A DNA stretch of 64,000 nucleotides, taken from the NCBI GenBank assembly GCA_021604565.1, contig BQJF01000006.1, positions 26,867-90,866 on the forward strand, read 5' to 3'. The notes below the pieces were generated by a model. The model ran no database searches. It was not told the origin of the DNA and worked only from the letters and a program-made list of their open reading frames with translations. Below, in pieces: positions 1 through 10,965 of the stretch; position 1 is the first letter of the stretch; every line of letters starts with the position of its first letter. Source of the DNA: Minwuia thermotolerans (lineage in GTDB: Bacteria; Pseudomonadota; Alphaproteobacteria; Minwuiales; Minwuiaceae). A program made the translations under genes and the position numbers.

Positions 1-1540
1 GCGCGTCGGGATTTCCTGCGGTGACGAACAGGTCCCAGTCGAAGCCGTCTGCCGTGTGGTCGCTGTCGTCGGGCACCCAGCGCACGATCTGGCCGTACAG
101 GTTGGCCTTGCGCGGGTTGGGGCCACCGACCGGGGTTTCATCGCCACCGGCATTCGGCTTGATGCCGCGGTTCTTGTTGTTGGTGAGACAGCAATAGGCC
201 TCGACCCGGTGCGGATTGGCAGCGACCCATTCGGGCCGGTCCATCGTGGTCGCTCCGACTGCGGAAGCGGCCTGGCGGGTGTGGATGCGGATCTCCGCAT
301 CGCTGGCCATGCCTGTGGACTCCGGAGTCAGTTCCACCCATGTGCCGCGCATGTCGTCAGTGAACTTCGCGACGTAGAGTCTGCCGTTCTCCAGCAGGTC
401 ACTGTTGTCGCCACCCAGGCTGTAGGTGCCTGCACTGACGAAGCGGTAGAGGAACTCGCCCCGCTCGTCGTCACCCAGATAGACCACGACATGACCGTTC
501 GCGGCCACGACGACCTCAGCGTTCTCGTGCTTGAAGCGGCCTAGTGCGGTGCGCTTCTTCGGGGTCGAGGTCGGGTCCGTCGGATCGATCTCGACGATGT
601 AGCCGGCGCGGTTCGCTTCGTTCGGGTGCCTGGCGATGTCGAAGCGTTCGTCCGCTGTGGCCCAGGCATAGCCCCAGTCCTTCAGACCGATGCCATAACG
701 GCGCTTCTCCGCCGATACCTTCAGATCGGGATCGCTGGACGAGAAATAGCCGTTGAAGTTCTCTTCGCAGGTCAGATAGGTGCCCCAGGGGGTCCGCCCG
801 TTGCCGCAGTTGTTCCAGGTGCCCAGTGACCGGGTGCCGGTCGGGTCGGCTGCGGTCTGCAGCAGTTCATGACCGCGTGCCGGGCCGGTGATCTCCATCG
901 GCGTGTCGGCGGTGATGCGGCGGTTGAACGGGGAGTCCTTGACGATGCCCCAGAACCCGTCCTGCTCCGTCACCTCGACAATGCTGACACCATGTGCGGC
1001 CTTGCCCTTGCGTACGTCGTCGGGGTTCTCCGGCAGGCCGGACGTCCGGTTGCCGTACATGATGCTGCGGTTGGTGTATTCGTTGTTCACTGCCAGGATG
1101 CTGCGGCCCTGGTGGCTGAACAGGGTCATGCCATCGTTGTTGTCGCCAAAGGTACGCTCCTGACTCGCGCCCGACCCGCGCGTCGCCTGATCGAACGCGG
1201 GCGCGTCGGAGAACATGGGATCACCCCACCGGGCAACGATGTGCCAGCTATAGCCCTCCGGCACGGTGACCGTGTCCAGACTGTTTGCGGCGACCGCAGC
1301 AAAGCCGAGGCGGCTGCGCGCGGCGTGTGCGGCGGCGCGTGCATCCATCGGCGTCAGGGCCGTCGTGCCCATGACGAAGGCACTGGCACCGAAGGCGATC
1401 GAGCCACCCAGGAACCGACGGCGGGACATGGCGCGATCCACAACGGTGTCAAACTCCGTGGTGGCCGGGCGCGGATCGTTGGCTTCATCGAACGCGTCGA
1501 ACGAGAGTTCGTCGGCGGAATTCGGAATGGTGTCTGGCAT
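1..1540 (-). CDS. phoX: PhoX-family (DUF839) phosphatase, Tat-exported, 3' end cut by window edge
   Basis: About 513 codons are present; the C-terminus lies off the left edge. I translated this frame directly. The start ATG at 1540 is followed 34 codons later by a twin-arginine motif (SRRRFLGGS) and a hydrophobic stretch ending in an A-R-A-A-A-like cleavage region, so the protein should be folded in the cytoplasm and exported by Tat. Downstream motifs typical of the DUF839/PhoX family are visible: a WNNCGNGRTPWGTYLTCEE segment near the middle, an AVVVAANGHVVVYLGDDERGE-like metal-site region, and the late segment NPRKANLYGQIVRW. PhoX enzymes are Ca/Fe-dependent periplasmic phosphomonoesterases that release phosphate. 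Family assignment is firm; actual alkaline phosphatase activity is inferred. No Pho box was recognised in the 117-base gap upstream. Confidence 0.85.
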   Translation of the reverse strand, partial: MPDTIPNSADELSFDAFDEANDPRPATTEFDTVVDRAMSRRRFLGGSIAFGASAFVMGTTALTPMDARAAAHAARSRLGFAAVAANSLDTVTVPEGYSWHIVARWGDPMFSDAPAFDQATRGSGASQERTFGDNNDGMTLFSHQGRSILAVNNEYTNRSIMYGNRTSGLPENPDDVRKGKAAHGVSIVEVTEQDGFWGIVKDSPFNRRITADTPMEITGPARGHELLQTAADPTGTRSLGTWNNCGNGRTPWGTYLTCEENFNGYFSSSDPDLKVSAEKRRYGIGLKDWGYAWATADERFDIARHPNEANRAGYIVEIDPTDPTSTPKKRTALGRFKHENAEVVVAANGHVVVYLGDDERGEFLYRFVSAGTYSLGGDNSDLLENGRLYVAKFTDDMRGTWVELTPESTGMASDAEIRIHTRQAASAVGATTMDRPEWVAANPHRVEAYCCLTNNKNRGIKPNAGGDETPVGGPNPRKANLYGQIVRWVPDDSDHTADGFDWDLFVTAGNPDA

Positions 1541-1657
1541 CTGATTTCACCTGCATGGTTAGGCGACCTGTCCCCGCAGGTCACAGGTGATTGCATTTGC
1601 CAGAAGCATCTTTCAGCACTGTGACAGGGCTGTCGGACAGGGGTGTCGCCGACCTGA

Positions 1658-2296
1658 TCAGTTCACCACGCTTGCCAGCACGACACCTGCCGCGTGCAGG
1701 TCCCGCGTGGCCTGCGCCAGTGAACCATCCTGATCGATGGCGCGGCATCCGGGCAGGATCATGGTGACGTCGAGGCCCAGCCTGCGCGCATCCAGTGCGG
1801 ACCAGGCAACACAGAAATCGGTGGCCAGTCCGGCCATGACCATGCGAGTGAAACCCCGGTCGCGGACATAGCCGGCAAGACCGGTCGGTGTCCTGCCATC
1901 GTTCTCGAAGAAGGCCGAGTAGCTGTCGAGTTCCGTCCGGAACCCCTTGCGGATGACCAGTTCGGCGCGGTCGATGGTCAGATCCGGGTGGAACGCCGCC
2001 CCTGCCGTGCCCTGGATGCAGTGGTCCGGCCAGAGTGTCTGCGCCCCGTGATCGGTCTCGACGGTCGAGAAGGCTGCCGCGCCGGCGTGGCTGGAGGCGA
2101 AGGAGGAATGCCCGGCAGGATGCCAGTCCTGTGTCAGCGCGACATGGCTGAAGCGGTCGATCAGGGCATTGGCTACCGGGACCACCGCATCGCCATCGGC
2201 GACGGCCAGTGCACCGCCGGGGCAGAAGTCATTCTGGATGTCGATCAGCAGCAGCAGGTCGCTGCCGGGGTTGATGGCCGGGTCGATGGCGACCAT
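1658..2296 (-). CDS. pncA: Nicotinamidase / pyrazinamidase (isochorismatase superfamily)
   Basis: 212 aa, the normal PncA length. It hydrolyses nicotinamide to nicotinate for NAD salvage. The catalytic triad of the family is visible: Asp19 in LLIDIQNDFC, Lys117 in VIRKGF and nucleophile Cys162 in ATDFCV. Metal ligands also fit: Asp57, His59 and His63 in TQDWHPAGHSSF. The start ATG is 4 bases after the stop of the upstream Lrp-like gene, so the two are probably cotranscribed. No strong Shine-Dalgarno is present, consistent with translational coupling. The neighbouring ligand-binding domain could bind an amino acid or metabolite, but a link to NAD metabolism is only inference. Confidence 0.93.
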   Translation of the reverse strand: MVAIDPAINPGSDLLLLIDIQNDFCPGGALAVADGDAVVPVANALIDRFSHVALTQDWHPAGHSSFASSHAGAAAFSTVETDHGAQTLWPDHCIQGTAGAAFHPDLTIDRAELVIRKGFRTELDSYSAFFENDGRTPTGLAGYVRDRGFTRMVMAGLATDFCVAWSALDARRLGLDVTMILPGCRAIDQDGSLAQATRDLHAAGVVLASVVN

Positions 2297-2299
2297 GGG

Positions 2300-2542
2300 T
2301 CAGGAAAAGGCCTTGAAGGTGATGGTGGTGAAGGTGTCCTTGACGCCGGGCAGCATCTGGATCTGCTCGTTCACGAAGTGGCCGATGTCCTGCGTGTCGG
2401 TCAGGTAGCACTTCATCAGCAGGTCCCACTCACCGGAGACGGAATGAACCTCCGACACCTGTTCGACATTCTCCACGGCCTCGTCGGCGACCTTGTAGGC
2501 CTGGCCCAACTGGCATTTCACCCAGATGAAGATGGTCTGCAT
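2300..2542 (-). CDS. Stand-alone Lrp/AsnC ligand-binding (RAM) domain protein
   Basis: 80 aa, the size of one alpha-beta RAM domain, with no helix-turn-helix. The sequence reads as the effector domain of Lrp/AsnC proteins: IFIWVKCQLGQAYKVADEA, then VSEVHSVSGEWDLLMKCYL and a DTFTTITFKAF ending. Such domains form dimers or decamers that bind small ligands; free-standing versions are common in Proteobacteria and lack DNA binding. A clear AAGGAG ribosome site precedes the ATG. It lies directly upstream of the nicotinamidase gene with 3 bases between them. The specific ligand is unknown. Confidence 0.85.
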   Translation of the reverse strand: MQTIFIWVKCQLGQAYKVADEAVENVEQVSEVHSVSGEWDLLMKCYLTDTQDIGHFVNEQIQMLPGVKDTFTTITFKAFS

Positions 2543-2601
2543 GATGGCGCTCCTTTGGCTGACGACTGGCCGCTGGCCGCAGTCTGTCTGATTGGTTCCT
2601 G

Positions 2602-3393
2602 TTACGCCAGTTGCAGGGCGTCCACCAGCAGCGTTTCCGCGCGCTCCACCCGCTCCGCGTCGCTGCCGTAAAGCCTGGCGACGGGTCTGCGGGGGCTGGT
2701 GGTGGTGCCGACAGGCACGATGCGCCCGATTGCCCCGCCGCCACCCAGCGCCAGCAGTGCCGCCCGCATGGGGCCGGTGGTCCAGCCGGAGATCGTCCCA
2801 CGCCGCGGGGCGATGACGTCGCGACGTGTCGGGCCAAGGGGGGCGAGCAGACCAGGTTCGCTCATCACTTCCTGTCCGAACATGGCCGCGAAACGCTCCG
2901 CCGCCGTGCCGGACTTCAGTGCGCCGTCGATGGCGTATCCAGCGCTGGTCTGGTCGAAGATCCGCATGCCGGACAGGATGAAGGCGCCCGTCTCCAGCAC
3001 CGCGCGATGCAGGTTGCCGCCGCTGGCGCGCCCGTTCAGCAGCCCGACAACCTCGTGAAAGCGGGCCTTGCCGAGCGTGCGGCCAACAGGCAGGTCGCGG
3101 GTGAAAGGTGGCTCCCCGATCCAGAACACCCGCTCCGCCGGTATCCGCTCCGCCATCGCCGGGCCGGAACCGGGCAGCAGCATCAGGCCCGCGGTGGAGC
3201 GGCGGTCGATGTCGAAGGCCAGGAAGTCATCCAGCGCCGCCACCACCTGCACGCCGGACGCGGCCAGCACGGGCGCCAGCGCCAGCACCAGGGCGGTCGG
3301 CGGCTGCTCCGTCGATAGAAGGCCGATGGTGGCAGGCATCTGGCGTGGGTCCGTTCCCGAGTGAAGATTTGATTCAACGTTCGATGATGGCAT
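2602..3393 (-). CDS. Hypothetical protein, function not recognised
   Basis: The open frame continues upstream to 3504, but that start would overlap the divergent gene at 3503, so I chose the internal ATG at 3393 (263 aa); another candidate is the ATG at 3339 (MPATIGLLST). No transmembrane segment or known catalytic motif was recognised. The N-terminal part, LVLALAPVLAASGVQVVAALDDFLAF, looks like an alpha/beta nucleotide-fold element, and the C-terminal half is rich in Gly, Ala and Arg (IAPRRGTISGWTTGPMRAALLALGGGGAIGRIVPVG). It precedes the RAM-domain and nicotinamidase genes on the same strand with a 59-base gap, so it may be the first gene of that operon. I cannot assign a function. Confidence 0.6.
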   Translation of the reverse strand: MPSSNVESNLHSGTDPRQMPATIGLLSTEQPPTALVLALAPVLAASGVQVVAALDDFLAFDIDRRSTAGLMLLPGSGPAMAERIPAERVFWIGEPPFTRDLPVGRTLGKARFHEVVGLLNGRASGGNLHRAVLETGAFILSGMRIFDQTSAGYAIDGALKSGTAAERFAAMFGQEVMSEPGLLAPLGPTRRDVIAPRRGTISGWTTGPMRAALLALGGGGAIGRIVPVGTTTSPRRPVARLYGSDAERVERAETLLVDALQLA

Positions 3394-3502
3394 GCCCGAC
3401 CTGATTCGTTCAGGCCGCTTCATTTTTCCTTGATGACCTTGTCTGTCTGACGAGAGGACGCGATATCTGACCGACCCGTGAACAGCTCCCAGGATCCGTT
3501 TC

Positions 3503-4366
3503 ATGCCCCGTCGCCGTCCGAGCCTGATGGTTCTGCTGATCCTTGCCTTCCTGCCGTTCGCTGCCAGTTCAGCCCCCTGGGAACGGCTGTTTGCGCCGGA
3601 TGCCGAGCTCTGGGATATCTGGACTCCCTACACGCCCTCTTCGGAACTGCATGTCGATCATGGTGACTGGGATACGCTGCTGAAGGCGCATCTGGTACGG
3701 GGGCCGAACGGGGTGATGCGCGTGGATTATGCCGGGTTCGCCCGCGACCGGGCCGTGCTGGATCGCTATTTGGCGCGACTGGCGGCGACGGAGGTCAGGG
3801 GTCTGGATCGTCCGGATCAGTTCGCCTACTGGATCAACCTCTACAATGCGCTGACCGTGCGCGTTGTGCTGGACCATCCGGATGTGGAGAGCATTCGCGA
3901 CATCGACATCTCGCCCGGCCTCTTCGCCTCGGGCCCCTGGGGAGCGGAACTGGTGACCGTGCAGGGCCAGCCCCTGACACTGAACGACGTAGAGCATCGC
4001 ATCCTGCGCCCGATCTTCGATGATCCGCGCATCCACTACGCGGTCAATTGCGCCTCGATCGGCTGCCCCGACCTGCGGGCGGAAGCCTATGCGCCAGAGA
4101 GGCTGGACGCGCAACTGGATGGTCAGGCGCGTGGTTATGTCAACCATAGCCGCGGCGCGCATGTCGATGGCGACGGTGGCCTCCAGGTCTCCTCCATCTA
4201 CGTCTGGTTCAGGGAGGATTTCGGTGGAACGGAGAAGGGCGTGATCGACCATCTGCTGCGCCATGCCGAGGGCAGTCTGCGCAATCACCTGATCACGACC
4301 GGCGAAATCGCGGGCGACGCCTATGACTGGCAGTTGAACGGGACCGTGCTCGACAGGACGGATTGA
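3503..4366 (+). CDS. DUF547 domain-containing exported protein
   Basis: 287 aa. The first ~24 residues form a signal peptide (basic MPRRRPS, then a hydrophobic core LMVLLILAFLPFAASSA). The remainder carries the DUF547 pattern: a WDTLLKAHL start, RVDYAGFARDRAVLDRYLARL, the block FAYWINLYNALTVRVVLDH, LTLNDVEHRILRPIFDDPRIHYAVNCASIGCPDL in pieces, and a terminal VSSIYVWFREDF segment. The paired Cys in NCASIGCPDL are family hallmarks. Biochemical function is unknown; the fold is related to papain-like or transglutaminase-like proteins by family knowledge only. The gene stands alone between a divergent gene and the copper ATPase. Confidence 0.85.
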   Translation: MPRRRPSLMVLLILAFLPFAASSAPWERLFAPDAELWDIWTPYTPSSELHVDHGDWDTLLKAHLVRGPNGVMRVDYAGFARDRAVLDRYLARLAATEVRGLDRPDQFAYWINLYNALTVRVVLDHPDVESIRDIDISPGLFASGPWGAELVTVQGQPLTLNDVEHRILRPIFDDPRIHYAVNCASIGCPDLRAEAYAPERLDAQLDGQARGYVNHSRGAHVDGDGGLQVSSIYVWFREDFGGTEKGVIDHLLRHAEGSLRNHLITTGEIAGDAYDWQLNGTVLDRTD

Positions 4367-4450
4367 TCCGCCTCACCCGCAGTCAGTTGACCTTCCAGTT
4401 GCTGGAAGCTGCATGAAGATGTTCGTGCTTCGCGAACGGGAATCCACCAG

Positions 4451-6826
<2,376 letters not shown>

Positions 6827-6907
6827 ACTATATGATGTTTCAGGCGGCGGGCTGGTGCACCTCGACGGGCTGATACTGCGCGCGTCGGCTGTTTCAGGAG
6901 GCTGCGG

Positions 6908-7588
6908 ATGCAGGATTTTGACGCGATCTACCGGATTGCCGCCGACCGCCAGGGCGGTGCCGATGCGCTGGAGGCGCGGCTGACACGTCCCGTTCCGGCG
7001 GCGGAACTGGCAGAGGTTCCGGCTGACCGCTGGCTGGCGGCGATGGCGAAGTGCCTGTTTCAGGCGGGCTTCAACTGGTCGGTGATCGAGAAGAAGTGGC
7101 CGGGCTTCGAAGCCGCCTTCGACGGGTTCGATGTGGCCCGTGTCGCCTTCTATCACGACGGGGACATGGACCGGTTGCTCGCCGACAAGGGGATCGTCAG
7201 GAATGCCGCCAAGATCAGCGCCGTAGTCGCGAATGCCCGCTTCCTGCAGGACCTGGCGCAGGAACATGGCAGCGCGGGCGCGGCCTTTGCCAACTGGCCG
7301 AACGCCGACTATGTGGATCTGCTGCAACTGATCGCGAAGCAGGGCAGCAGGCTCGGTGCCGTGACGGGCCAGCGCATGCTGCGCAGCATGGGCCGCGACA
7401 GCTTCATTCTCTCGCCGGACGTGACGGCGCGGCTGATCGCGGAGGGTGTGGTCGACCGGCCCCCCAGCGCACAGCGGGACATGAAGGCCGTGCAGGACGC
7501 CTTCAACACCTGGTCGGCCCAGTCCGGTCGCGGCCTGACCGCCATCAGCCAGACCCTTGCATTCAGCATCGACCATGCTTCAGCCTGA
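6908..7588 (+). CDS. DNA-3-methyladenine glycosylase I-like protein (divergent active site)
   Basis: 226 aa. The sequence follows the Tag family across its helix-hairpin-helix core: DRWLAAMAKCLFQAGFNW, the F-D-x-A-x-V pattern FDGFDVARVAFYHDGDMDRLLADKGIVRNAAKISAVVANA, and a conserved W in FANWPNADYVDLL. In E. coli Tag the catalytic glutamate lies in LEGQQAGLSW; here the matching stretch is KCLFQAGFNW, with no Glu, and the zinc ligands of E. coli Tag are not evident. It may be a non-catalytic or altered-specificity relative. A GGAGG-like site precedes the ATG. It is followed after 34 bases by dusA on the same strand. Confidence 0.8.
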   Translation: MQDFDAIYRIAADRQGGADALEARLTRPVPAAELAEVPADRWLAAMAKCLFQAGFNWSVIEKKWPGFEAAFDGFDVARVAFYHDGDMDRLLADKGIVRNAAKISAVVANARFLQDLAQEHGSAGAAFANWPNADYVDLLQLIAKQGSRLGAVTGQRMLRSMGRDSFILSPDVTARLIAEGVVDRPPSAQRDMKAVQDAFNTWSAQSGRGLTAISQTLAFSIDHASA

Positions 7589-7622
7589 TGCCATCAGGTT
7601 TCAATAGGGGTACGACGCGGGC

Positions 7623-8624
7623 ATGACGACCGACAGCTATACATTTCCGCAGTTCTCCGTCGCGCCGATGATGGACTGGACGGACAGGCATGATCGCTAC
7701 CTGCTGCGCGTGATCTCGCGGCGGGTGCGGCTCTATACGGAGATGGCGACGACCGGGGCGCTGATCCATGGGCCGCGGGAGCGGTTGCTGCGCTTTGACC
7801 CGTCCGAGCATCCGGTGGCGCTGCAGCTTGGTGGCTCCGATGCTGCCGAACTCGCCGACTGTGCGGCGATGGGCGCGGATGCGGGTTACGACGAGATCAA
7901 CCTGAATTGCGGCTGCCCCTCCGACCGGGTGCAGAATGGAGCCTTCGGCGCGATCCTGATGCGAAATGCAAGACATGTCGCGGAATGTGTCGCGGCGATG
8001 AAGGCGCGTGTCCCGGTTCCGGTCACCGTGAAATGCCGGATCGGCGTCGATGAGCAGGAACCGGAGGAGGTGCTGCCGGACTTCGTGCGCCGGGTGGCGG
8101 ATGCCGGCGCTGATGCGGTGATCGTGCATGCCCGCAAGGCCTGGCTCTCGGGTCTCAGTCCGAAGGAGAACCGTGATGTGCCGCCGCTGGACTACGGGCT
8201 GGTGCATCGGCTGAAGGAGCGGTTCCCCGACCTTCCGGTCATCCTGAATGGCGGGCTGGAAACACTGGACGCTGCGGCGGCGCATCTGGAGCGACTGGAT
8301 GGCGTCATGCTGGGTCGGGCCGCCTATCACCGGCCCATGCTGCTGGCGGAGGTGGATCGGCGCTTCTTTGGTGAGGAGACACCGCCACCGGATCTGGCAG
8401 CCGTCATCGACGGCTATCTGGAGCATGTCGAGCGCGAGATGCTGTCGGGCACACCGTTGCCGCACATGACCCGCCACATGCTGGGACTGGCGCACGGCAT
8501 GTCGGGCGCCCGAAGCTTCCGCCGGATCCTGGGCGAGGAGTCCCGTCAGCCCGGCGCGGGACCGGAAACGATCCGCCGCGCGCTTGCCGCCGTGGATGTC
8601 ACGGCAGCCCCGGTGGCTGCCTGA
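7623..8624 (+). CDS. dusA: tRNA-dihydrouridine synthase A
   Basis: 333 aa FMN-dependent TIM-barrel enzyme that reduces uridines 20/20a in the tRNA D-loop. It begins with the DusA signature FSVAPMMDWTDRHDRYLLR, has the catalytic cysteine in INLNCGCPSDRVQNGAFGAILM, and the FMN/tRNA-binding segments VKCRIGVD, VIVHARKAWLSGLSPKENRDVPPLDY and VILNGGL. The Gly-Leu-Ser-Pro-Lys-Glu-Asn-Arg insertion separates DusA from DusB and DusC. Length is normal for the family. Confidence is high. Confidence 0.95.
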   Translation: MTTDSYTFPQFSVAPMMDWTDRHDRYLLRVISRRVRLYTEMATTGALIHGPRERLLRFDPSEHPVALQLGGSDAAELADCAAMGADAGYDEINLNCGCPSDRVQNGAFGAILMRNARHVAECVAAMKARVPVPVTVKCRIGVDEQEPEEVLPDFVRRVADAGADAVIVHARKAWLSGLSPKENRDVPPLDYGLVHRLKERFPDLPVILNGGLETLDAAAAHLERLDGVMLGRAAYHRPMLLAEVDRRFFGEETPPPDLAAVIDGYLEHVEREMLSGTPLPHMTRHMLGLAHGMSGARSFRRILGEESRQPGAGPETIRRALAAVDVTAAPVAA

Positions 8625-8722
8625 GCAAGGTCGGGCTTTCCGAATGCGCGCTGAAACGGCAATGTGGCCCGCGTCTTGCCTAGTGTTATGGTGCAATGAA
8701 GTCTCCGGAGGGACGACAGGAC

Positions 8723-9637
8723 ATGTCAGCACTGAACGACACATCAACGGTTGGGGTCCGCCGCAGCCTGAACACGCCGCCCGTCGGCGGGGTTCGGCGT
8801 GGTGGCCCGGGGCAGGCGAATGCTCCCGCTGATCGTGCTGCACCCAGGGCATCGGCTCGGGCCGCGAAGCCCGCTGCGTCAGCCCGTGCCGCCGAGACGG
8901 TTTCGGCAGCGGCTCCCGAGACCGGCAATGTCGATACCAGCCTGCGCGACCGGATCAACCGTCTTTCGACGGCTCGCACGAACCTGCTGCGCCGCAGGGG
9001 AACGAGTGTCCCCGCCGAAGAGCCGGTGACGACTGCCACGGCGCCGCAGATGCATCCGGTGGATGCCATGCCGCCGGAGGCCGTTCCGGCATTCGATGTG
9101 CCTGAAGACGTCGAGATCGAGACAACGACCGGGGAGGTCGTGGGGGAGGTTGATCTGACCCGTTCGATGGCGGCCCCTTCATATCCCGCCGAGGAACGCC
9201 ATCCGCCCAGGGAAAGCGCCACACCGCACCCGCGCCAGTCCGCCCGCCGCAGAAGCGCGGATGAACAACAGGAGGCGTCGCGGAACACCGCCGCTGCCGA
9301 TGCGCCAGGCCTGCCGGCGACCCGGCGGAGCAGCGCGCCCGATGTGGCGCAGAATGCCGTGCGTGAGGTCGCTGGATCAGACCGTGACGATGCGTCCGCG
9401 ATGAAGTCGGAAGTCGAAACCCTGCGGAGGGAGATTGCCGACCTGCGCCGGGAGATGCGTGACCTTCGTGAGGCGGGACCTGGCGGGCTCGGTCCTGTGG
9501 AGCGAGCGGTTCAGCGACTGTCACAGCGCCTGGACAGGCTTGATGGCGGCGCGCAGCCGCTGATTGCCGATGGCCAGCTGGAAATGCGGAAACCGAAGCG
9601 TTCCGGCTTTCTGGGGTGGTTCAGCGGTCGCCGCTGA
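8723..9637 (+). CDS. Low-complexity protein with C-terminal coiled coil
   Basis: The open frame can start at 8696, but a GGAGGG site and the ATG at 8723 favour the shorter form (304 aa). The first ~215 residues are low-complexity and rich in Ala, Pro, Arg, Glu and Thr, likely disordered. About residues 225-285 form a heptad-like coiled coil (KSEVETLRREIADLRREMRDLREA, then VERAVQRLSQRLDRL), ending in a basic tail KPKRSGFLGWFSGRR. That last Trp/Phe/Arg cluster could touch a membrane. There is no transmembrane segment. The stop overlaps the 3' end of the convergent histidine kinase gene by 17 bases. Function unknown; a scaffold or polarity protein is possible but unproven. Confidence 0.65.
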   Translation: MSALNDTSTVGVRRSLNTPPVGGVRRGGPGQANAPADRAAPRASARAAKPAASARAAETVSAAAPETGNVDTSLRDRINRLSTARTNLLRRRGTSVPAEEPVTTATAPQMHPVDAMPPEAVPAFDVPEDVEIETTTGEVVGEVDLTRSMAAPSYPAEERHPPRESATPHPRQSARRRSADEQQEASRNTAAADAPGLPATRRSSAPDVAQNAVREVAGSDRDDASAMKSEVETLRREIADLRREMRDLREAGPGGLGPVERAVQRLSQRLDRLDGGAQPLIADGQLEMRKPKRSGFLGWFSGRR

Positions 9638-10889
9638 TGACTCCTGTGCGCGCGGGGCTGTCCCCGGGGGACAGAACGCGGTCGATCGGCAGCAGGATAT
9701 TGGCCGTTGTACCCTCGTTTGGTGTGCTGACCAGTTCCAGCGTGCCGCCGTGCAACTGACAGAGGTTTTCCGCGATGTTGAGGCCGAGTCCGGTGCCTTC
9801 GTGAACGCGCGTGGTGTGATTGGCGGCCTGCCCGAACGGCTGCATCGCCAGTTGCAGTTCGAGCGGCGTCATGCCGATACCCGTGTCGCTCACCGTGATC
9901 GCGAAACGATCTTTCGCGAATCCTGCGGTAATGGAGACACTGCTGCCCGCCTTGCTGAATTTCACGGCATTGGACAACAGATTCACAAGTACCTGACTCA
10001 GCCGCCGTTCATCGCATCGCAGCATGACATCCGGCGTTTCACTGGTCGGGCGCAGTTCCACACCTGAGCGCTGCGCCTGCGGCCGAACGTTGTTCAGCGC
10101 CGCATCGACAAGTTCACCCAGCGGAACCACGTCGGCTGCGAGTTCGACCTGACGGGCCTCGACCTTGGCAATGTCGAGAATGTCATTGATGATCCCCAGC
10201 AGGTGGCGACCGCTCTGGCGAATGTCTCCGGCATATTCCGAATAGCGTTCGTTGCCGATGGGGCCGACGATCTGCTGCTCGATCAGTTCCGCAAAACCGA
10301 TGATGGCATTCAGCGGCGTGCGCAGTTCGTGGCTCATGTTGGCCAGGAAGGCGGTCTTGGCCAGGCTCGCCTGCTCCGCCGCCTCCTTGGCCTCCATCAA
10401 CTGCTTCTCGGTCATGATCTCCCGCGTCGCATCGCGACCGCTGCCGCGATAGCCGGCGAACTGGCCATCGGCGTCGAACACCGGTGTCCCGCTGATCGAG
10501 ACATAGACCTTGCCCTTGCGGGGATGCATGCGGGGGTGGACGAAGTCGCGAAAGGGTTCGTGGGCTTCCAGTCGTGCGACGTGGTTCCACCAGTCGGCCA
10601 GCGTTGTCACTTCGTCGGTAACCGGGTCGCCCTGTTCCAGCATCTCCCGTCTGCTGTAACCCAGCAGGGCGTCGGGTGAGACGCCGGTAGTTTCCTCGAA
10701 CTGGTCCGAGAACCAGCAGAACCTCAGCGTGGAGTCCATCTCCCAGAACCAGTCCGTTCCAGCCAACGCGAAGTCCAGCAGGCGCCGGTCGGCACCGTAG
10801 GGCGCCGGGACATCCGGGGACGACTTGGGTGATGACTCAAGGGGCATGACTGACGCGCGGCAATCGACCTTCTTGGCTGGAGAGTTCAT
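9621..10889 (-). CDS. PAS-domain sensor histidine kinase, soluble
   Basis: 422 aa without transmembrane segments. A PAS domain covers about residues 35-160 (DWFWEMDSTLRFCWFSDQFEETTGV...PVFDADGQFAGYRGSGRDAT), followed by a short coiled coil, a HisKA dimerisation domain with the phospho-acceptor His187 in NMSHELRTPLNAIIGFAEL, and a HATPase_c domain with the N-box NLLSNAVKFS, the G1 box VSDTGIGM and the G2 box GTGLGLNIAENL. It should autophosphorylate in response to a cytosolic signal. No response regulator is adjacent, so it is an orphan kinase. The phosphorylation region resembles PleC/DivJ-type kinases and the pair at 40.7-43.6 kb. Confidence 0.92.
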   Translation of the reverse strand: MNSPAKKVDCRASVMPLESSPKSSPDVPAPYGADRRLLDFALAGTDWFWEMDSTLRFCWFSDQFEETTGVSPDALLGYSRREMLEQGDPVTDEVTTLADWWNHVARLEAHEPFRDFVHPRMHPRKGKVYVSISGTPVFDADGQFAGYRGSGRDATREIMTEKQLMEAKEAAEQASLAKTAFLANMSHELRTPLNAIIGFAELIEQQIVGPIGNERYSEYAGDIRQSGRHLLGIINDILDIAKVEARQVELAADVVPLGELVDAALNNVRPQAQRSGVELRPTSETPDVMLRCDERRLSQVLVNLLSNAVKFSKAGSSVSITAGFAKDRFAITVSDTGIGMTPLELQLAMQPFGQAANHTTRVHEGTGLGLNIAENLCQLHGGTLELVSTPNEGTTANILLPIDRVLSPGDSPARTGVISGDR

Positions 10890-10965
10890 GGAACCTGCTT
10901 CTCATACTTCAACCCTCTGTATGGACTTCCGGTTCCTACAATTCTGTTAATGGTTGAACTGTGCC

